Shown piece by piece: positions 24,301 through 33,961 of a stretch of 64,000 bases of DNA. The position numbers and the translations under genes were made by a program. This DNA is from Halosimplex aquaticum (GTDB lineage Archaea > Halobacteriota > Halobacteria > Halobacteriales > Haloarculaceae). The DNA lies in the NCBI RefSeq assembly GCF_028747785.1, contig NZ_CP118158.1:3410001-3474000 (forward strand). Direction: 5' to 3'. Below the pieces are notes generated by a model, which saw only the letters and a list, made by a program, of their open reading frames with translations, was not told the origin of the DNA and made no database searches. The first letter of the stretch is position 1. Each line of letters starts with the position of its first letter.

Positions 24301-27117
24301 ATGACCGACGCTTCGACCGACCGGATTAGCCTCGCCGATCGCTGGGAGTTCGCGCTCGACCCCGACGACGGGGGCGACGCCGAGTGTTCTCCACCGACAG
24401 TCCTCGACGACGGCATCGGGCTCCCCGGGACGACCGACGAAGCCGAGAAAGGCGAGCGCACGACCGAGCGGACGCCGGGACACCTGACCCGCCGCTACCG
24501 CTACGAGGGCGCCGCCTGGTACCGCACGACCGTCGAGATACCGGACGCGTGGGCCGACCGACGGGTGGTCCTCCGGCTCGAACGCACGCGGCCGGTCCGC
24601 GTCTGGGTCGACGGCGACCCCGCCGGCCGCGGGGACAGCCTCTCGACGCCACACGAGTACGACCTCAGCGACGCTCTCGACCCCGGCGAACACGCCGTCG
24701 CGCTCCGGATCGACACCGGCTCGGACCCGGTCGCGTTCCCGGGCGTCCAGCGCTCGCACGCCGCGACCGAACACACCCAGACCAACTGGAACGGCGTCGT
24801 CGGCGACCTGGAACTGGTCGCCACCGACCCCGTCTGGATCGACGACTGTCGGGTCTCTCCCGAGCCCGCGGCCGGGACCGCGCGGGTCGCGGTGACCGTC
24901 GGCAACCGGACCGGCGGCGTCGCCGAGGGATCCGTCGAACTCGCCGCCGAGAGCGCCGACGGGACTCACACCGTCGCTCCCGAGACGGCGTCGTTTCGGG
25001 TCGACGGCGAGTCGGCGACCGTCGAGGTCGAGTACGACCTCGGCGACCCGCTCCGGTGGGACGAGTTCGATCCCGACCACTACGAACTGACCGCGACGCT
25101 GGACGCGACAGCCGAGGGCGCAGGTACGACCGCTGCTACCGGCGCAGCGTACCGTCACGCCACCGAGACGGTCTTCGGCGTCCGGTCGTTCGAGCGCGAC
25201 GGGACGCGCTTCGCCGTCAACGGGAAGACGACCTTCCTCCGCGGGAACGTCGACTGTTGCATCTTCCCGGAGACGGGCTACCCGCCGACCGACGAGGCGG
25301 CGTGGCGCGAGGTCTTCGAGACCGCCCGCGAGTACGGCCTCAACCACTACCGCTTCCACAGCTGGTGTCCCCCGGAGGCCGCGTTCCGCGCCGCCGACGA
25401 CCTGGGGATCTACCTCCAGCCGGAACTCCCGCTGTGGAACAACGGCGGCGCCTTCGAGGACCGGGAGGCGGCCGCGTTCTACCGCGCCGAGGCCGAGCGG
25501 ATCCTCGACGAGTACGGGAACCACCCCTCGTTCGTGATGTTCGCGCTCGGTAACGAACTCGCGGGCGACTTCGCGGCGATGAGCGATCTGGTCGAATCGC
25601 TCCGCGACCGGGACCCGCGTCGCCTCTACGCCTGCGGCTCGTACAACGGCCTCAGCGACTCGACGCTGACCGAGGCGGACGACTACTGGACGACCGCGTC
25701 GGTCCCGCCGGACCCGACCGACGTCGACTCGGGCCGCGAGATGGTCCGCGGGGCCGCCATCGACGACGCGCCGCCCGCGACGACGACCGACTACCGCGAG
25801 GCCGTCGAGGACATCCCGATCCCCGTCGTCGCCCACGAGATCGGGCAGTACCAGACCTACCCGGACTTCGCGGGGCTGGAGCGCTACGGCGGCGTCCTCG
25901 CCCCCCGGAACCTCGAACTCAAGCGCGACCACCTTGAGGCCCACGGTCTGCTGGACCGCGCGGAGGCGTTCAGCGATGCCTCCGGGCGCCTCTCGGTGCA
26001 GTGCTACCGCGAGGAGGTCGAGGCAGCCCTGCGGACGCCCGGGTTCGGTGGGTTCCAGCTCCTGCAACTGGAGGATTTCCCGGGGCAGGGGACCGCGCTC
26101 GTGGGGATCCTCGACGCCTTCCGTGAATCGAAGGGGCTTATCGAGCCCGCCGAGTGGCGCCAGTTCTGCGCCGAGAGCGTCCCGCTGGTCCGGATGGACG
26201 CGCGGACGTTCGCCGCCGACGAATCGCTCGCCGCGGACGTGCAACTGGCGCACTTCGGCCCAGCGAGCCACGAGAGCGTCGCCGCCGAGTGGACGCTGAC
26301 AACCGCCGATTGGGCCGGCGATTCGGACGCCGTGATCGCGGACGGAACGCTCCCCGCCGCTGACGTACCCCAGGGGGAACTGGTCGATCTGGGGGCCGTC
26401 GAGGTTGGCTTCGGGAACGCGCTGGAGAACGCCGACGTCGACGCGCCCGTTCGTCTCACGCTCTCGGTGTCCGTCGCGGCAACCGATGCCGCCACCGACT
26501 ACGACGTGTGGGTGTACCCCGCCGACCTACCCGCGGTCGACGCGGACTCGGAGTCCTTTGGCGGATCCGCGGACGCGCCAGTGACCGTCAGCAGAGCGTT
26601 CGACGAGGAAACTCGCGAGTCGCTGGAATCGGGCGAGGACGTGATCCTCGTCCCTCGCCACGACGACGTGCGCCACTCCGTGAAGTCGGCGTTCGCGCCC
26701 TGTTTCTGGTCGTACGCGCTGTTCAAGCGCAACGCGCCCCCTGGGACGATGGGCCCGCTCTGCGACTCCGACCACCCCCTGTTCGACGACTTCCCGACGG
26801 AGGCTCACGGCGACTGGCAGTGGTGGCACCTCCTCTCGAACGCCCGCCCGATCGTACTGGACGACGCGCCGGACGAGTTCGAACCGCTAATCTCGATGAT
26901 CGACAACATCGAACGCAATCAGCGGCTCGGCCTCGTCTTCGAGACGGCCGTCGGCGAGGGGAGCTTGCTGGTCTGCGCCGCGGACCTGTTCGCGGCCGAC
27001 GACGATCCCTCGGTGCGAGCCTTCGGACGGTCACTGGTCGAGTACGCGGCGTCGGACGCGTTCGACCCCGACCGAGGGGTCAGCGAGGAAGTGCTCGAAA
27101 AGCTGCTGACGATCTAG
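24301..27117 (+). CDS. glycoside hydrolase family 2 protein
   Basis: 938 residues with GH2 order: N-terminal sugar-binding jelly roll (about 1-175, YRYEGAAWYRTTVEIPDAW), Ig-like domain (about 180-300), then TIM barrel. The acid/base Glu lies in FALGNEL (about residue 419), preceded by NHPSF, and the nucleophile Glu in VAHEIGQY (about 513). A long C-terminal region follows (about 620-938). No signal peptide, so it is probably cytoplasmic and acts on imported oligosaccharides (beta-galactoside or beta-glucuronide class). Substrate inferred from context only. Its stop overlaps a sulfatase relic on the other strand. Confidence 0.9.
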   Translation: MTDASTDRISLADRWEFALDPDDGGDAECSPPTVLDDGIGLPGTTDEAEKGERTTERTPGHLTRRYRYEGAAWYRTTVEIPDAWADRRVVLRLERTRPVRVWVDGDPAGRGDSLSTPHEYDLSDALDPGEHAVALRIDTGSDPVAFPGVQRSHAATEHTQTNWNGVVGDLELVATDPVWIDDCRVSPEPAAGTARVAVTVGNRTGGVAEGSVELAAESADGTHTVAPETASFRVDGESATVEVEYDLGDPLRWDEFDPDHYELTATLDATAEGAGTTAATGAAYRHATETVFGVRSFERDGTRFAVNGKTTFLRGNVDCCIFPETGYPPTDEAAWREVFETAREYGLNHYRFHSWCPPEAAFRAADDLGIYLQPELPLWNNGGAFEDREAAAFYRAEAERILDEYGNHPSFVMFALGNELAGDFAAMSDLVESLRDRDPRRLYACGSYNGLSDSTLTEADDYWTTASVPPDPTDVDSGREMVRGAAIDDAPPATTTDYREAVEDIPIPVVAHEIGQYQTYPDFAGLERYGGVLAPRNLELKRDHLEAHGLLDRAEAFSDASGRLSVQCYREEVEAALRTPGFGGFQLLQLEDFPGQGTALVGILDAFRESKGLIEPAEWRQFCAESVPLVRMDARTFAADESLAADVQLAHFGPASHESVAAEWTLTTADWAGDSDAVIADGTLPAADVPQGELVDLGAVEVGFGNALENADVDAPVRLTLSVSVAATDAATDYDVWVYPADLPAVDADSESFGGSADAPVTVSRAFDEETRESLESGEDVILVPRHDDVRHSVKSAFAPCFWSYALFKRNAPPGTMGPLCDSDHPLFDDFPTEAHGDWQWWHLLSNARPIVLDDAPDEFEPLISMIDNIERNQRLGLVFETAVGEGSLLVCAADLFAADDDPSVRAFGRSLVEYAASDAFDPDRGVSEEVLEKLLTI

Positions 27118-27458
27118 GCGTCGTCCGGCAGCAGGTCGCTGGGACGTGCGGGGTAGTCACCGCCGCGCACGCCGTCGAGCCGACGGAACGGGTACGAGGC
27201 CAGCGAGCCGTTCGCGACGGCCTCGTCGTACCCGCGCTGTCGGCAGTGCTCGACGGCCGCGTCGTGGAGCCGCTCGACCACTTCGGGGAACTCGTCGACG
27301 AGTTGCTCGGTCTCGTCGGGATCGGCGGCGACGTCGAACAGCTGCTCGCGGCCGCCGTTGGCGAGGTGGACGTACTTCCAGTCGCCCTCGCGGACCATCA
27401 CGGTGAGGCTCGGCGGCATCGACGGCTGCTCGTGGAACGCGAACAGGCGTTCCCGGGG
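27114..27458 (-). pseudogene. sulfatase C-terminal relic
   Basis: The translated segment PRERLFAFHEQPSMPPSLT followed by VMVREGDWKYVHLANGGREQ matches the last third of the intact sulfatase at 40800 (PRERLFGAHE..., CMVREGDWKYVYAVNGGREQ). The N-terminal catalytic part with the C-x-P-x-R site is missing. The frame stays open upstream to about 27764 but reads low-complexity Ser/Thr/Glu sequence with no start codon before the ATG at 27419. It shares a CTAG overlap with the GH2 stop. Most likely a truncated gene. Confidence 0.7.
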
Positions 27459-27764
27459 TGCGACGTCGCCGCTCGCGGTCCGTCGGCCTTCGCTCTCGGT
27501 GGTTGTCGCTCTCGGATCATCGGTCTCGGAGGCTGTCGCCGTGGACTCCCCCTCCCAACTCGTCGTAACGGGGCCGTTCCGATGGACGGGCAGTAATACG
27601 AGCGCCGGCCCGCCGCCCTCCTCGCCGACTCGTTCTCCCTCGTAGTCCGAGAACGGATAGGACCAGCCCCAGCCTCCGCTCAGGTCCGAGTCCGACGCGT
27701 TCGCAGGGGGGGAACTGTCAATATTTCCAACCTCGCCCGGAGGATCCAGCGGACCCGTCCGGGG

Positions 27765-28961
27765 TTACACTCTGTCGCTCTCGTACTCGGGCAACTCTTC
27801 GAAGTCGGGCACCTCGGCGAGATAGAGGTTGCTCGACCCGTCGTAGCGGGCGGAGTCGAACAGCACGTGCGAGCCGTCGGGACTGAACCGCGTGTGGGGG
27901 TGTGGGCCCCGGTGGTCCCAGTCGTGCGTCGCGAGGATGCGCGGCCCCTCGTACTCGCCGGCTTCGTCGTCCCACCGGTACAGCAGGCTGTGGGGCACCT
28001 CCTCGAACGTGCCGTCGCAGACCAGCAACTCGGGCGAGTTGGCATGCGTGTGTGTCAGCGCGTACACCTCGTCCGGGAGAGCGGTCTCGCGGCGGTCCGT
28101 GTCGTCGTAGCGTGAACTCCCGATGAACGGGTCGGGGTCGTCGACGCGCTCGCGGCCCTGCGGGTCCTTCAGCGAGCCGTGGTAGCCGATGCGCTCGCCG
28201 TCCCGCATCCAGTACTCGTGGCCGACGCCGCCCGCTTCGGGTACCTCCCGGACTTTCCACGTCTCGCCCGTCTCGGCGTTCACCGACCAGATGCGGTTCT
28301 CGACGGCGTCCCACGGTCCCTCCTCGCAGTAGGTGAACAGTTCGGGGCGCGTCGGGGAGGCGTTGACGTGACTGCTGGCCCAGACGTCGACCTCTCTGAG
28401 GCGTTCCGGTTCGCCGCCGTCGGTCGGGGCCGACAGGATCCGCGTGTCCGGCGCTGCCTCGAACGTCCCGGTGAGCTTGTCGTCGCGCTCGGGCACCTCC
28501 ACGTCCTCGCCGATGGCGACGTAGAGCCGGCTCCCGTCGGCGTTCACGTCGAGGGACCCGCCGTTCCAGCCGTCGGGGACCTCGTAGTGGACGCCGTCGA
28601 CGCGCAGCGTCCGGAGGTCGAGACTCACCAGTCGGTCGTGAACCCAGAAGTACACGAGTTCCGCGTCGTGGTCGATCGAGGTCCCGCCGCGGAACCCCTC
28701 AATGTCGGTGATCTGCGTGATCAGGTCCGACTCCAGGTCGATCGAGTACAGCTGGCGGGAGCCGTCCCGGTCGGAGCGAAAGAGGAGGCGGCGGCCGTCG
28801 TCGTACCAGCCGTCTTCGGTGAAGTAGAGGTGATAGTCGCCGACCTCGGGATAGCTCGTCAGCCGGCGCACGCGCGCGCCGCTCGTCGGGTCCGCGAACG
28901 TCTCGTCCTCGGCGGGCCAGTGGCTGCCCGCTCGGGGCCCCTGTTCGATAGTCTCTGGCAT
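27765..28961 (-). CDS. oligogalacturonate lyase family protein (PL22-like)
   Basis: 398 residues, close to the usual size of Ogl (about 390). A seven-bladed propeller covers the whole length. Seen are YHLYFTEDGWYDDGRRLLFRSD, GGVGHEYWMRDGERIGYHG, NSPELLVCDGT and HDWDHRGPHPHTRFSPDG, with several His residues expected for Mn binding. It would split unsaturated or saturated digalacturonate in the cytoplasm; there is no signal peptide. TATA-like GCTATATCC lies near 28991-28999. Three palindromes lie 450-800 bases upstream of its start. Confidence 0.9.
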   Translation of the reverse strand: MPETIEQGPRAGSHWPAEDETFADPTSGARVRRLTSYPEVGDYHLYFTEDGWYDDGRRLLFRSDRDGSRQLYSIDLESDLITQITDIEGFRGGTSIDHDAELVYFWVHDRLVSLDLRTLRVDGVHYEVPDGWNGGSLDVNADGSRLYVAIGEDVEVPERDDKLTGTFEAAPDTRILSAPTDGGEPERLREVDVWASSHVNASPTRPELFTYCEEGPWDAVENRIWSVNAETGETWKVREVPEAGGVGHEYWMRDGERIGYHGSLKDPQGRERVDDPDPFIGSSRYDDTDRRETALPDEVYALTHTHANSPELLVCDGTFEEVPHSLLYRWDDEAGEYEGPRILATHDWDHRGPHPHTRFSPDGSHVLFDSARYDGSSNLYLAEVPDFEELPEYESDRV

Positions 28962-29167
28962 GATGAGTACCGAAATCCTGGGCCCCGCGGCGGATATAGC
29001 TTCCCCTCGCAGAACCTCTCGCTGGATATCTCCGCCCGATCGGTCTCCGACCGGCCCCGCGCGAGATATGGCTGAAGTCGCGGCCGAGCACTGGATTTCG
29101 CTGATCGCGACTCTACAGCGGACAGCGAGTCGCTGACAGCGTCGAACACGCCAGATAGGCGGAGATC

Positions 29168-29240
29168 GGCGAGTTCGGCCGCGAACGCGTCGATCGGTGT
29201 TCGGAATCTCCGAACGTCTCCGAAAGCACCGTCTACGCCG
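29168..29240 (+). pseudogene. relic of the amidohydrolase 3' region
   Basis: Translated in one frame the segment reads GEFGRERVDRCSESPNVSES, against DEFGRERVVWGSDFPNVSDE in the intact gene at 2883-3755. Over 66 ungapped bases I count about 16 mismatches. An in-frame TAG lies just before it. It sits upstream of the palindrome trio, just as the intact gene does at 3.6 kb, so it marks the left side of the duplicated segment. Confidence 0.6.
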
Positions 29241-29412
29241 CTCGATTCCTCGGATCGTCGGGTAGACGCTATTTTACTGATGACCGTACCCGACTCACCG
29301 GGAGCGGTTTCGATGTTGCTTCGGTTTCTCGCGGCCGTTTCGTTTGCCCACGTAGCCGTCTTCAGTAGTGTTCGGTCGTTCTAACGGGACACCAGGCTTC
29401 TGACAGGCTACA

Positions 29413-29429
29413 TTCCGGCAATACCGGAC
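29413..29429. promoter_or_regulatory. palindromic site E
   Basis: TTCCGGCAATACCGGAC, centre 29421. First of three copies upstream of the PL22-like gene and downstream of dehydrogenase 2. Confidence 0.65.
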
Positions 29430-29627
29430 CCCATTCACCACGTATCAGGCCGTATCGAATGCGTCACCGTGGTTGTCGACACCTCGAATTATATTACAGA
29501 ATTAGGATTGTAATCTGTAGTGTCGTTCCGGTCTGAGGCCGCCTCATTCGCCACGGCCCCGATGCGATGAATCCACCTTCAGCTCCGACGGTGGGGCAGT
29601 AATCGGCCGATTTCGAGGAACTATTTT

Positions 29628-29644
29628 GTCCGGTATTACCGAAA
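29628..29644. promoter_or_regulatory. palindromic site F
   Basis: GTCCGGTATTACCGAAA, centre 29636, followed by TCAATG. Identical over 17 bases to site D. Confidence 0.65.
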
Positions 29645-29742
29645 TCAATGTGCCATTTACTAACAAGGGTCGGGGTAATCGTCCGCTATCTGGGTGAAAT
29701 GGGCCGGTATATCCGGCCGCCGAAACTACGGACCAAATGCCA

Positions 29743-29759
29743 TTCCGGTATTACCGAAC
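29743..29759. promoter_or_regulatory. palindromic site G
   Basis: TTCCGGTATTACCGAAC, centre 29751, exactly 115 bases from site F, the same spacing as C to D. Confidence 0.65.
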
Positions 29760-29903
29760 GAATGTCGGACTACAATGGCAGAGTGCGCCCGTTACGCCAT
29801 CGAGACGAGACGGGCATGGATTCGTCGCTGACCGGGTCTATCGGTGTCAGGGACTGAGCGTCCAGAACCGTCCGGAAAGATAGCACGTCGGCGGCTGACC
29901 GTC

Positions 29904-30938
29904 TCAGGCGTCGGTGAAGCGGAAGACGGGCTTGACGACTTCGGAGTTGAGGAACGCTTCGAAGGCGGCGGTGGGGTCCGCCGTGGAAAAGGAGTCGTCG
30001 ACGACGGCCTCGGCGTCGATCGCGCCGTTTTCCATGAGCCGCAGCGCCTGCTCGAAGTTCGTCCAGTCCGACCCGTAGGAACTGACGATGTCGATCTCCC
30101 CGCGGACGACCGGCGTCATCAACACCTCGCTGGGTTCGCGCGGGATGCCGACGACGACGACTTCCCCGCCTTTGCGGACGACCTCGACGCCGGTCTCGAC
30201 GCCCGTGTAATGGCCGCTGGCGTCGAACACGGCGTCGAAGCCGACGTCGTCCGTTCTGACGTTCGCGTGGGTTTCGAGGTCCGCCTCGGAGATGTTGATC
30301 GTGTCGATGCCGAGCGATTCGACGAGGGGGAGCCGGGCGGCGGCGTCCTGGTCGAGGCCGGAGACGAGGACGTTCGCGCCGAGCGAATCGGCGACCGCCG
30401 CGGTGAACACGCCGATCGGTCCCGGTCCTTCGACCAGCACGTCGTCGCCGGGATTGATCGACGAGCGGGTCAAGACTGCCCGCGTGGCGATACTCAGCGG
30501 TTCCGTGATCGCCGCATCGGCCAGAGAAACGTCGTCAGGGACCGCGTGGAGGAACTCGGGGTCGACCACCGTGAATTCGGCGTAGGCGCCGTCGCGGTGC
30601 ATACCGGTGATCGAGAAGTTCTGGCAGATGTTCTCCTCGCCGTTGCGACACTGGAAACACTCCCCGCAGTTGTGGATCGGTTCCTCGACGACGCGGTCCC
30701 CCGGGTCGAAACTCCGCACCTCGTCGCCGACCTCGACGACTTCGCCGGAGTACTCGTGGCCCATGATGCGGGGCATGGCGATCCAGTCGTACCCGCCCTC
30801 GTACTCGTAAGCGTGGGCGTCGCTCCCACAGATACCTGCCGAGTGTACTCGGACGAGAACTTCCGCTGGACCGGGGGACGGTCTCTCTCCTTCCTGAACT
30901 TCGACGGACGCGGGGCCCGTCTGGACGATTTGCTTCAT
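29904..30938 (-). CDS. zinc-dependent medium-chain alcohol dehydrogenase, copy 2
   Basis: 344 residues, near-identical paralogue of the enzyme at 4421-5455. Differences cluster at residues 66-76 (GEVVEVGDEVRSF against GTVEAVGEEVTSF) and at the last few residues; all zinc ligands and the Rossmann motif are kept. The two genes resemble each other for about 25 bases upstream of the ATG, but the TATA regions differ (GATAAATAAAGG near 30986-30997 here), which suggests separate regulation. Role as for copy 1: oxidation of a sugar-derived hydroxyl group. Confidence 0.93.
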   Translation of the reverse strand: MKQIVQTGPASVEVQEGERPSPGPAEVLVRVHSAGICGSDAHAYEYEGGYDWIAMPRIMGHEYSGEVVEVGDEVRSFDPGDRVVEEPIHNCGECFQCRNGEENICQNFSITGMHRDGAYAEFTVVDPEFLHAVPDDVSLADAAITEPLSIATRAVLTRSSINPGDDVLVEGPGPIGVFTAAVADSLGANVLVSGLDQDAAARLPLVESLGIDTINISEADLETHANVRTDDVGFDAVFDASGHYTGVETGVEVVRKGGEVVVVGIPREPSEVLMTPVVRGEIDIVSSYGSDWTNFEQALRLMENGAIDAEAVVDDSFSTADPTAAFEAFLNSEVVKPVFRFTDA

Positions 30939-31096
30939 AGCCTAATAGATCCCTCTCGACTTCGACACTGACAGGTGGGGCTTTCGATAAATAAAGGTAC
31001 TGGCCAGGAGGCCGGTGTGGTCGGTCCGTTTCCGGTCGAGTCGCCGCCGTCGGTCTCCCGCTTCGTGCAAGTTCGGGCAGTTCCGTGACCGGCTCG

Positions 31097-32098
31097 TCAA
31101 TCCAGGTCGACCGCGACCCGTTCGCCGGTCCGCGCGCTCTCGTAGGCGGCGTCGAGCAGCGCCGTCACGACCAGGACGTCCTCGGCGGTCGCGGGCGGCT
31201 GTTCCCCGTTCTCTATCGCCTCGGCGAAGGCGGCGAACTTGCTCGGCGCCTCGTCGTAGGCCAGGTCCGGGACCCGCTCGTCGCCGCCGGGCTCGACGAC
31301 GGTGAGTTCCCGCCGGCCCCAGCCGGTGCCCTCCAGGTACATCGCGCCCTCGTCGTCCCAGACGTGGATGTGCTCGCGCGTCGCCGAGGCGACGGCGGAG
31401 TCGGCGAAGCTCGCGACCGCGCCGTTCTCGAAGCGGACCGTCAGCGAGGACTTCGTGTCGATGTACTGCTCGTCGTCGTAGAAGTCCATCTCCGCGCTGA
31501 CCGCCGCGGGCGTCAGCCCTGACAGCCACAGCACCGACTCGACGACGTGGGTCCCGACGCTGAAGAGGTGCCCTCGCCCGCCGATCTCGGGTTTGACCCG
31601 CCAGTTCGTCCCGCGTTCGAAGTGTCCGGTCCAGTCCTGGGTCAGCTCGCCCGTCATGAACGTCGGCTCCTGCCCCTCCTCGTGATATCGGTCGTAGGCG
31701 GCGACGAAGCCGGGGTTGAGGTGGCGCTGGTAGCCGGCCATGAACACGAGATCGGAGTCGGCGACCCGGTCGCGGAGCCGCTCGGCGGCCTCCTGTTCGA
31801 TCACGACCGGCTTCTCGCAGAGGACGTGCAGGCCGCGGTCGAACGCCTCGTGGATCTGGTCGTCGTGGAACGCCGGCGGCGTCGCGATGATCACCGCGTC
31901 CAGGCCCGTCTCCTCGTACATCTCGGCCTCGTCGGTGTACAGGACCGACTCGTCGAGGTCGTGTTCGGCCGCGAGTTCGTCGAGCGCTTCCTCGTTCACG
32001 TCGACGGCGGCCGCGACCCGCCCGTCCGGGTGCTCGCGCACTTCCCGGGCGAGGTGGGTCCCGATGCCGCCGGTCCCGATGATGGCAGTTCGTAGCAC
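31097..32098 (-). CDS. Gfo/Idh/MocA family oxidoreductase
   Basis: 333 residues with a GTG start at 32098 (MLRTAIIGTGGIG). The Rossmann motif is at residues 6-13 and CEKP near 95 supplies the catalytic Lys. A C-terminal alpha/beta domain contains GGRGHLFSVGTHVVESVLWL. It reduces or oxidises a sugar or inositol derivative with NAD(P). In a galacturonate/rhamnose region a sugar dehydrogenase is plausible; substrate unknown. The GH4 gene is divergent, 168 bases away. Confidence 0.9.
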   Translation of the reverse strand: MLRTAIIGTGGIGTHLAREVREHPDGRVAAAVDVNEEALDELAAEHDLDESVLYTDEAEMYEETGLDAVIIATPPAFHDDQIHEAFDRGLHVLCEKPVVIEQEAAERLRDRVADSDLVFMAGYQRHLNPGFVAAYDRYHEEGQEPTFMTGELTQDWTGHFERGTNWRVKPEIGGRGHLFSVGTHVVESVLWLSGLTPAAVSAEMDFYDDEQYIDTKSSLTVRFENGAVASFADSAVASATREHIHVWDDEGAMYLEGTGWGRRELTVVEPGGDERVPDLAYDEAPSKFAAFAEAIENGEQPPATAEDVLVVTALLDAAYESARTGERVAVDLD

Positions 32099-32266
32099 GA
32101 CTCCCCGATTCTGGGGCCGATCGCTTGCGTCTTACGGATCCGGGGGCGGCCGCGCCGCGACCGGCCGGTTCCCCGGGAGCCGTCCCGCGACGGCGGCTCC
32201 GCAGGTGACGGCGCGATCCGCCGTGAACGGTAGGTATTTTGGGTAGCGAGGCGCTGGGTGAGACAC

Positions 32267-33730
32267 ATGCATTCGCTGCAAGCGGAGCCACCAGTCGACG
32301 GCGCGGCGACCGGCGTGCGCATCGGGTACGTCGGCGGCGGCAGCCAGGGCTGGGCGCTGACGCTGATCAACGACCTCGCGCAGTGCGAAGACGTCTCGGG
32401 CACCGTCGCTCTGTACGACGTGAACTACGAGGGCGCGGTCGAGAACGCCGAGCTGGCCAACGACGTGATGGACCGGCCGGGCGTGCCCGGCGAGTGGACG
32501 TTCGAAGCCCATCGCGAGATGGACGACGCGCTCGCCGGCGCGGACTTCGTCGTCTGCTCCACGCAGGACCCCCCGGAGGAGACCTTCGTCCACGACATCG
32601 ACGTGCCACAGGAGTACGGCATCTACCAGACCGTCGCCGACACGGTCGGTCCCGGGGGCGCCTTCCGGTCGCTGCGCTCGGTCCCGCAGTACCGCGAGAT
32701 CGCGGCGACCGTCCGCGAGCAGTGCCCCGACGCGTGGGTGTTCAACTACACCAACCCGATGACCGTCTGCACGCGGACGCTCTACGAGGAGTACCCCGAC
32801 ATCAACGCCATCGGCCTCTGCCACGAGGTGACCCACGTCCAGCACATGCTCGCGGACGTGGCCGAACGGCACATCGACGCCGCCGAGGACGTCTCGGGGT
32901 CGGAGATCGCCGTGAACGTGAAGGGGATCAACCACTTCACGTGGATCGACGAGGTGCGCTGGCGCGGCCACGACGTCTTCCAGTATCTGGACGACGAACT
33001 CGAACGGCACAAGCCGTTCCCCGGCTTCGAGCCCGGCGAACTGGCGGACGAGTCCTACTGGAGCAACCACGACCAGGTCGCCTTCGACCTGTACGACCGC
33101 TTCGGCGTGTTCGCCGCCGCCGGCGACCGCCACCTCGCGGAGTTCGTCCCGTGGTACCTCGACGTGGATACCCCCGCCGAGGTCGAACGGTGGGGGATCC
33201 GCCTGACGCCCAGTTCCGCTCGCCGGAGCGACGGCGAGGCGCCGGCGAAGATGGACAAGTTCCGCGACGACGAGGGCGAGTTCCACCTCTCGGAGTCTGG
33301 CGAGGAGGTCGTCGACATCATGCGGGCGCTGCTGGGCATCGAGCCGATGAAGACCCACGTTAACTTCCCGAACCGCGGGCAGTGCCCCGACCTGCCCGAC
33401 GGCGCCGTCGTCGAGACGAACGCCCTGGTCACCGGCGACGACATCTCGCCCGTCAACGCGGGCACGCTCCCCCGGCAGGTCCGCAGCATGGTCACGCGAG
33501 CGATCCACAACCAGGAGACGCTGATCGAGGCCGGGTTCGCCGGCGACCTCGACCTGGCGTTCCAGGCGTTCCTCAACGAACCGCTCGTCACCGTCCAGCG
33601 CGACACCGCACAGGATCTGTTCGCCGACCTCGTCGCCATCGAGCGCGACTACCTCGACGCCTACGACCTCGACGGCGCGTCGGTGCTCGACGGCTACGAA
33701 CTCGACCGCGAGGCGGTCCTCGCGGACTGA
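32267..33730 (+). CDS. GH4 family glycosidase, alpha-galacturonidase-like
   Basis: 487 residues from ATG 32267 (GTG 32258 is in frame). N-terminal NAD-binding motif IGYVGGGSQGW, then VFNYTNPMTVCTRTL and GLCHEVTHVQHML, which contain the Asn, Cys and His residues that hold the Mn ion and substrate in GH4 enzymes. GH4 uses an NAD-dependent oxidation-elimination mechanism. The sequence style matches the LplD/alpha-galacturonidase branch rather than melibiase or 6-phospho-glucosidase. It would release galacturonate from intracellular oligosaccharides, fitting the PL22-like lyase nearby. TATA-like GTATTTTGG near 32233-32241. Confidence 0.88.
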   Translation: MHSLQAEPPVDGAATGVRIGYVGGGSQGWALTLINDLAQCEDVSGTVALYDVNYEGAVENAELANDVMDRPGVPGEWTFEAHREMDDALAGADFVVCSTQDPPEETFVHDIDVPQEYGIYQTVADTVGPGGAFRSLRSVPQYREIAATVREQCPDAWVFNYTNPMTVCTRTLYEEYPDINAIGLCHEVTHVQHMLADVAERHIDAAEDVSGSEIAVNVKGINHFTWIDEVRWRGHDVFQYLDDELERHKPFPGFEPGELADESYWSNHDQVAFDLYDRFGVFAAAGDRHLAEFVPWYLDVDTPAEVERWGIRLTPSSARRSDGEAPAKMDKFRDDEGEFHLSESGEEVVDIMRALLGIEPMKTHVNFPNRGQCPDLPDGAVVETNALVTGDDISPVNAGTLPRQVRSMVTRAIHNQETLIEAGFAGDLDLAFQAFLNEPLVTVQRDTAQDLFADLVAIERDYLDAYDLDGASVLDGYELDREAVLAD

Positions 33731-33961
33731 GCGGCGCGCCACCGCCTTCCGTCACCACCCGCGTCCCGCAATCGACGACGACCCTCCCGTCGGTCCCGTT
33801 CTCGCACGCGTACTGAACTCGCAGCCGGTCCGTGCGTTCGGAAATGCGGCTCTCGACCGATTCGAACGACCCGTCCCGTGGGAAAATACGCCGACGATCG
33901 ATGCGACCGGTTCGGATCGGGGATCACCCGAACGCGGTCCCGGTCCCGTTCTCGACCGCGA

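Larger units (their letters stand above)
28962..29903. other. 942-base gene-free region with a gene relic and three palindromes
   Basis: Lies between the start of the PL22-like gene and the 3' end of dehydrogenase 2, both on the minus strand. From left to right it has the PL22 promoter, a decayed piece of amidohydrolase (about 29168-29240) and palindromes E, F and G. AT content is clearly higher than in the surrounding genes. A 69-residue frame at 29648 spans site G and is not protein-like. Confidence 0.7.

Noticed and set aside
29648-29857. 69-residue open frame upstream of dehydrogenase 2's 3' end
   Set aside because: It spans palindrome G and lacks protein-like composition; best explained as intergenic chance.
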